This document shows positions 60,919 to 64,000 of a stretch of DNA of 64,000 nt, piece after piece. A program made the translations under genes and the position numbers. Position 1 is the stretch's first letter; each line of letters opens with the position of its first letter. The stretch comes from Bacillus mycoides (GTDB lineage: Bacteria > Bacillota > Bacilli > Bacillales > Bacillaceae_G): positions 801,001 through 865,000 of the forward strand of contig NZ_CP036132.1 in the NCBI RefSeq assembly GCF_018742245.1, written 5' to 3'. The notes under the pieces were generated by a model. The model saw nothing but the letters and a program-made list of their open reading frames with translations. It was not told where the DNA came from and ran no database searches.

Positions 60919-61791
60919 ATGATTTATCGCTTACTAGCTCTTAATATAGATGGGACACTACTATACAACAACGGAAAAATCGCAAAAGGGTTACGGGAGA
61001 CAATTGACTTTGTGAAAAGAAAAGATGTATACGTTACATTATTTACGAATCGTAATTTTCAATCTGCTCATAAAATAGCGAAGGCGTTAAAATTAGATTC
61101 TATATTAGTTACACACGGTGGAGCTTTCATTTCAGCAACGTTAGATAAGCCGTTCGCTCAAAGGAGATTATCTGAAGAGAAAACCTTTAATATTGTGCAA
61201 GTGTTAGAGCATTTTGATTGTAATGTTCGCATTTCTCATGAAAGATATTCAATTGGGAATCGTGAGAGAAATACACCAAACTTAATTGCGCGTACTGTAT
61301 TATCAAGCGCAGATCCGTTATTTTATCCGGTTCAATTTGTAGATTCGCTAGGGGATGCCCTGCGTGATCACCCAGTAGCTGCACCAAAAATTGATATTGT
61401 TTTCCATACGAAAGGTGAAAAAGAAAGAGGGATGAATACGTTAAGAAAGGCATTTCAAGATGTAGAGTACGTCGATTGTGATGAGAGACGTATAGAAATT
61501 CTCCCTCAAAATGTATCAAAACTACGTGGTTTACAATTACTTGGGGAGCATTTAAATATTAACCTTAGTGAAATGGTTGCGATTGGAGATAGCATAGAAG
61601 ACTTAGAGGTAATTGAAAATGTTGGGCTCGGGGTAGCAATGGGGAACGCTCCTGTAGAATTAAAGCAAGCCGCAGACTGGATTACACGTTCTAATACTGA
61701 GAACGGCGTAGAGTATATGATTAAAGAGCATTTTCGTAAGCAATTCCCGCTTCCTTTTTTAAAGAATCATAAACATACACCAAAACGATGA
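60919..61791 (+). CDS. Cof-type HAD-superfamily protein with altered motif I
   Basis: This 290-residue protein starts at MIYRLLALNIDGTLLYNNGK; ATG 60919 follows GAGGGGGAG. The Cof/YkrA class IIB layout is present, with motif III Lys and motif IV MVAIGDSIEDLEVIENVGLG / VAMGNAP (about 225-250). Motif I reads NIDGT, not DxDGT: the residue that should be the nucleophilic first Asp is Asn9. Unless deamidated or a sequencing error, phosphatase activity may be lost or changed. Confidence 0.85.
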   Translation: MIYRLLALNIDGTLLYNNGKIAKGLRETIDFVKRKDVYVTLFTNRNFQSAHKIAKALKLDSILVTHGGAFISATLDKPFAQRRLSEEKTFNIVQVLEHFDCNVRISHERYSIGNRERNTPNLIARTVLSSADPLFYPVQFVDSLGDALRDHPVAAPKIDIVFHTKGEKERGMNTLRKAFQDVEYVDCDERRIEILPQNVSKLRGLQLLGEHLNINLSEMVAIGDSIEDLEVIENVGLGVAMGNAPVELKQAADWITRSNTENGVEYMIKEHFRKQFPLPFLKNHKHTPKR

Positions 61792-62076
61792 AAGAAAAAG
61801 GCTTTAAAATGAGAACTGTATCTGAGATCTATACAATTCCTTTGAATACTTTAGGCAACTATTGATGTTGTCAAAACTTTATGACGTGAATGCGTCAAGT
61901 TATATAATCTTAGTGGCTGCAACTGGAGAACTAAGCAAAGGTTTAGAAAAACCACCAACAATAGAAAGCTTCCAGTTACAAGGTGTAGTACACATTCTCT
62001 GCCACTTATAGGTGTGATTTTTCTGTTACTAGGAATATGTTTAAGATTTATGACTAAAAATAGTTAATAGATGTAT
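61792..62076 (+). pseudogene. Possible degraded gene remnant
   Basis: Two frames hold coherent pieces: SKLYDVNASSYIILVAATGE onwards (about 61870-62007), then after a frameshift PLIGVIFLLLGICLRFMTKN with stop (about 62002-62067), a membrane helix with basic tail. They look like the end of a surface protein that lost its frame, but the family is unknown. Confidence 0.3.
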
Positions 62077-62115
62077 AAAAGGCAAAAGAGATAATATTAT
62101 CTCTTTTGCCTTTTA
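62077..62115. terminator. Bidirectional terminator
   Basis: AAAAGGCAAAAGAGATAA and its exact complement with a 3-base loop; serves the minus-strand amidase gene. Confidence 0.8.
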
Positions 62116-62162
62116 AGTTAATACAGAAGGATTAAAGTAAAAACATTTAGTTATAAATGTTT

Positions 62163-63866
62163 TTAAGCTTCAATCACGTTAAGCATTCTGTTTATAAATG
62201 CAGCTGCGTGAGCGCGTTGTGATGGTCCTTTTGGTACGAATTGATTAAATTCATTACCTTTTACAATTCCATATCCATACACTCTTTGTACTTCTTCTTT
62301 AGCGTAAATTAAGTTTTGGTCTACGAATGGTAGTTCAACTGGTTTTGCGAAAATACCAGCGTGTTTTAGAGAACGATCGATCATAATAACAGCTTCTTCG
62401 CGTGTAATTGTAGTATTTGGATCAAAGGTATTATCACCACGTCCGCGGATTATGCCTGCGCTTGCTGCACGATTAATACCGTCTCTTAAAGATGGATGTA
62501 CTTGTTCTAAGTCTGTGAAATTAGCATTTCCATTTGGTAATTGTAAAGCACGAGTAATTAATGTAGCAAATTCAGCACGCGTTACAAGACGTTCTGGGAA
62601 GTACTTGCCGTTCCCTTCTCCTTGCATAATGCCTCTAGCTGCTAATTGACGAATGTCTTGTTCATACCATCCACCTGTAATGTCATCAGTTACTGGATCT
62701 TTTCGGTTTTCCTTATAGTATGTTTCAGTTCCTTTTAAGAAAGCATCCCATTGTCCGCGTTGAATCATATATGCAGGGCAGTTTTTTCCTGACCAAAATT
62801 GGTGTTTTTGGACATTATCTAGAGAAATATTTAATTCGTTCATTAAATAAGCTGCCAATTTACGGGCATTCTCTACCGCTTTTTCATAGTTTCCATCTTG
62901 ATTAACGGCAATTTCAATTCCGATAGATTCATAGTTTCCAGTTTTATTTCCAGCATGCCATCCAACTTCATTTACTGGAAGATGTTGATAAATTTCTTTA
63001 TCATCTACTGTGAAATGCCAAGATGCGGCGCGATCAGCTGTTCCGCGTGCTTGTCTATCTAAGAATTTTGCATGACTTAGAGCATTGGCACCTTTTTCTG
63101 GATTAGCCGTTTCGTGAATCGTAATATATTTAGGTACCATCGCGTAGCCAGGGCGAATATCGTCATTTCCTTTTGGGACAATCATTTCTTTAAATGTAAC
63201 GCCATAAATATTGTTTGTTTGTAGAGTAGCTGGAGCTCTCAATAAATTGCTTTTAGCAGAACGGCCGTTTTTTAATAATGAAGCTTTTGTGCCTTCAAAC
63301 GTAGCAGAAGGTGCATAAATCCATTTTGATGTTTCATTTATTTGGACTTTAAACCAATTTCCTGCTTGTTCAGTAGGAATAATTACTTGTGGCTGCAGTT
63401 TATCCTCTTCTTTAAACGATTGGAATGGTAATGAATGTATGGAAGCTTCTTCTTTCACAATTAATTTTTGATTAGATAATTTATGAATCTCTTGAACTTC
63501 TAAGCTATTATCATTGTTATTTATCCACCCAGCGCCAGCTGGAGTTGTTATGTAGTATGCATTCCCTTTTTTCTTTGTCGCCATTACTACTTGTTCTGTA
63601 ACCTCTACATTCGATTTGTTTTTTAAATCACTTGAGTCATATAATGAATGTTTTTTTGATGTGTATAGTAGGAATTCGCCAGTGACCTCGATATCCTCTT
63701 CATGTGTGCTATGCTCTTTAACATGTTCTTCAATACTTTTGAAAACTTGCTCATCCGTATATACTTCCGCGGATTTTTCAGCACTCTCTGCAAATGAATA
63801 AGTAGGTGCCATAACAGTTTGTAATGCAAGAGAGAGGGTTAAAACGCTATAAAGTTTCTTTTTCAT
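62163..63866 (-). CDS. SLH-anchored N-acetylmuramoyl-L-alanine amidase
   Basis: This 567-residue protein has a signal peptide MKKKLYSVLTLSLALQTVMA with likely cleavage after YSFA. SH3-like N-terminal segments lie at about 40-200, and an Amidase_2 domain at about 235-385 (YITIHETANP, SWHFTVDDKEIYQHLP, NCPAYM zinc-ligand regions). Three SLH repeats follow (about 400-567; GWYEQDIRQLAARGIMQGEG, HPSLRDGINRAASAGIIRGR, YAKEEVQRVYGYGIVKGNEF). It cleaves the MurNAc-L-Ala bond and is held on the wall polymer by SLH domains. ATG 63866 gives the standard signal peptide, though the Shine-Dalgarno lies 44 bases upstream across a hairpin; GTG 63881 is an alternative. Confidence 0.9.
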   Translation of the reverse strand: MKKKLYSVLTLSLALQTVMAPTYSFAESAEKSAEVYTDEQVFKSIEEHVKEHSTHEEDIEVTGEFLLYTSKKHSLYDSSDLKNKSNVEVTEQVVMATKKKGNAYYITTPAGAGWINNNDNSLEVQEIHKLSNQKLIVKEEASIHSLPFQSFKEEDKLQPQVIIPTEQAGNWFKVQINETSKWIYAPSATFEGTKASLLKNGRSAKSNLLRAPATLQTNNIYGVTFKEMIVPKGNDDIRPGYAMVPKYITIHETANPEKGANALSHAKFLDRQARGTADRAASWHFTVDDKEIYQHLPVNEVGWHAGNKTGNYESIGIEIAVNQDGNYEKAVENARKLAAYLMNELNISLDNVQKHQFWSGKNCPAYMIQRGQWDAFLKGTETYYKENRKDPVTDDITGGWYEQDIRQLAARGIMQGEGNGKYFPERLVTRAEFATLITRALQLPNGNANFTDLEQVHPSLRDGINRAASAGIIRGRGDNTFDPNTTITREEAVIMIDRSLKHAGIFAKPVELPFVDQNLIYAKEEVQRVYGYGIVKGNEFNQFVPKGPSQRAHAAAFINRMLNVIEA

Positions 63867-63874
63867 ATTTGTTT

Positions 63875-63915
63875 TTAACACATTAGATTGTTGAATCTTG
63901 TGTTAATATTCCTCC
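63875..63915 (-). promoter_or_regulatory. Hairpin between Shine-Dalgarno and start codon of the amidase gene
   Basis: On the minus strand GGAGG (63911-63915) is followed after four bases by TTAACACA-AGATT-CAAC-AATCT-AA-TGTGTTAA (63875-63906), a 13-bp bulged stem, then eight bases and the ATG. Folding would bring the ribosome site to about 12 bases from the start. Confidence 0.5.
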
Positions 63916-64000
63916 TTTATATATTTTATTTTTTGCTAAGCCTTAATTTAGCACTACTAAATTTTAACAAGAGTCAATCAGTGTGTCTATATATCTAAAT

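Overview
This window is chromosomal DNA of a Bacillus cereus-group spore former. Evidence: low G+C content, strong AGGAGG-type ribosome sites, the ena1A/ena1B/ena1C endospore-appendage genes beside a DUF1232 gene and dedA, a cotJ spore-coat operon, a forespore-type alpha/beta SASP gene, the yheA-yheD genes, and at least eight copies or derivatives of a roughly 155-bp mobile repeat that matches my memory of bcr1. No rRNA operon, CRISPR array, complete insertion sequence or prophage was seen.

Layout. 1-3.4 kb: two peptide-type ABC permeases and a branched-chain amino acid carrier. 3.5-8.2 kb: the cotJ operon, split by an AT-rich insert that carries a two-gene putative anti-phage module (Cap4-type nuclease plus Rad50-like ATPase, Lamassu-like) and leaves one full and one truncated cotJC. 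8.2-12.2 kb: VOC and DUF2935 genes, a Mn2+ (yybP-ykoY) riboswitch ahead of DUF1232-dedA, then the Ena1 fibre genes. 12.4-18.4 kb: a secreted multidomain phosphoesterase, a small membrane protein, an amino acid permease and a cation/proton antiporter. 18.4-23.2 kb: a MurNAc recovery operon (murR-murQ-murP-mupG). 23.2-29.4 kb: a DoxX/metallo-hydrolase/SnoaL group with strong palindromic operators, then small transporter and regulator genes. 29.4-34.6 kb: paired SMR efflux pumps, their TetR regulator and an MFS pump sharing one operator type, then an HxlR-regulated oxidoreductase pair. 34.7-42.9 kb: an SgrR-like regulator with an MFS pump, an EcsB-like protein, a lysine-riboswitch permease and glutamate racemase. 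42.9-51.3 kb: gapN, a BmrCD-type ABC efflux pair behind a leader-peptide attenuator, and an amino acid (probably cystine) ABC importer. 51.3-57.1 kb: a SASP gene with a tRNA-like fold in its sigma-G leader, a three-copy 167-bp tandem array, and the yheD-yheC-yheB-yheA group. 57.1-64 kb: two glycosyltransferases, 3-methyladenine DNA glycosylase, a Cof-type HAD protein and an SLH-anchored amidase.

Many transcription units carry visible cis-control: two riboswitches (Mn2+, lysine), one ribosome-mediated attenuator, several palindromic operators placed over promoters, and hairpin terminators between most units. The least ordinary parts are the nuclease/ATPase module inside cotJ, the tRNA-like leader and the tandem array around the SASP gene, a candidate C-rich small RNA near 29.5 kb, and a hairpin lying between the Shine-Dalgarno sequence and the start codon of the SLH amidase. 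All functional names come from reading motifs and gene order; no database search was run.
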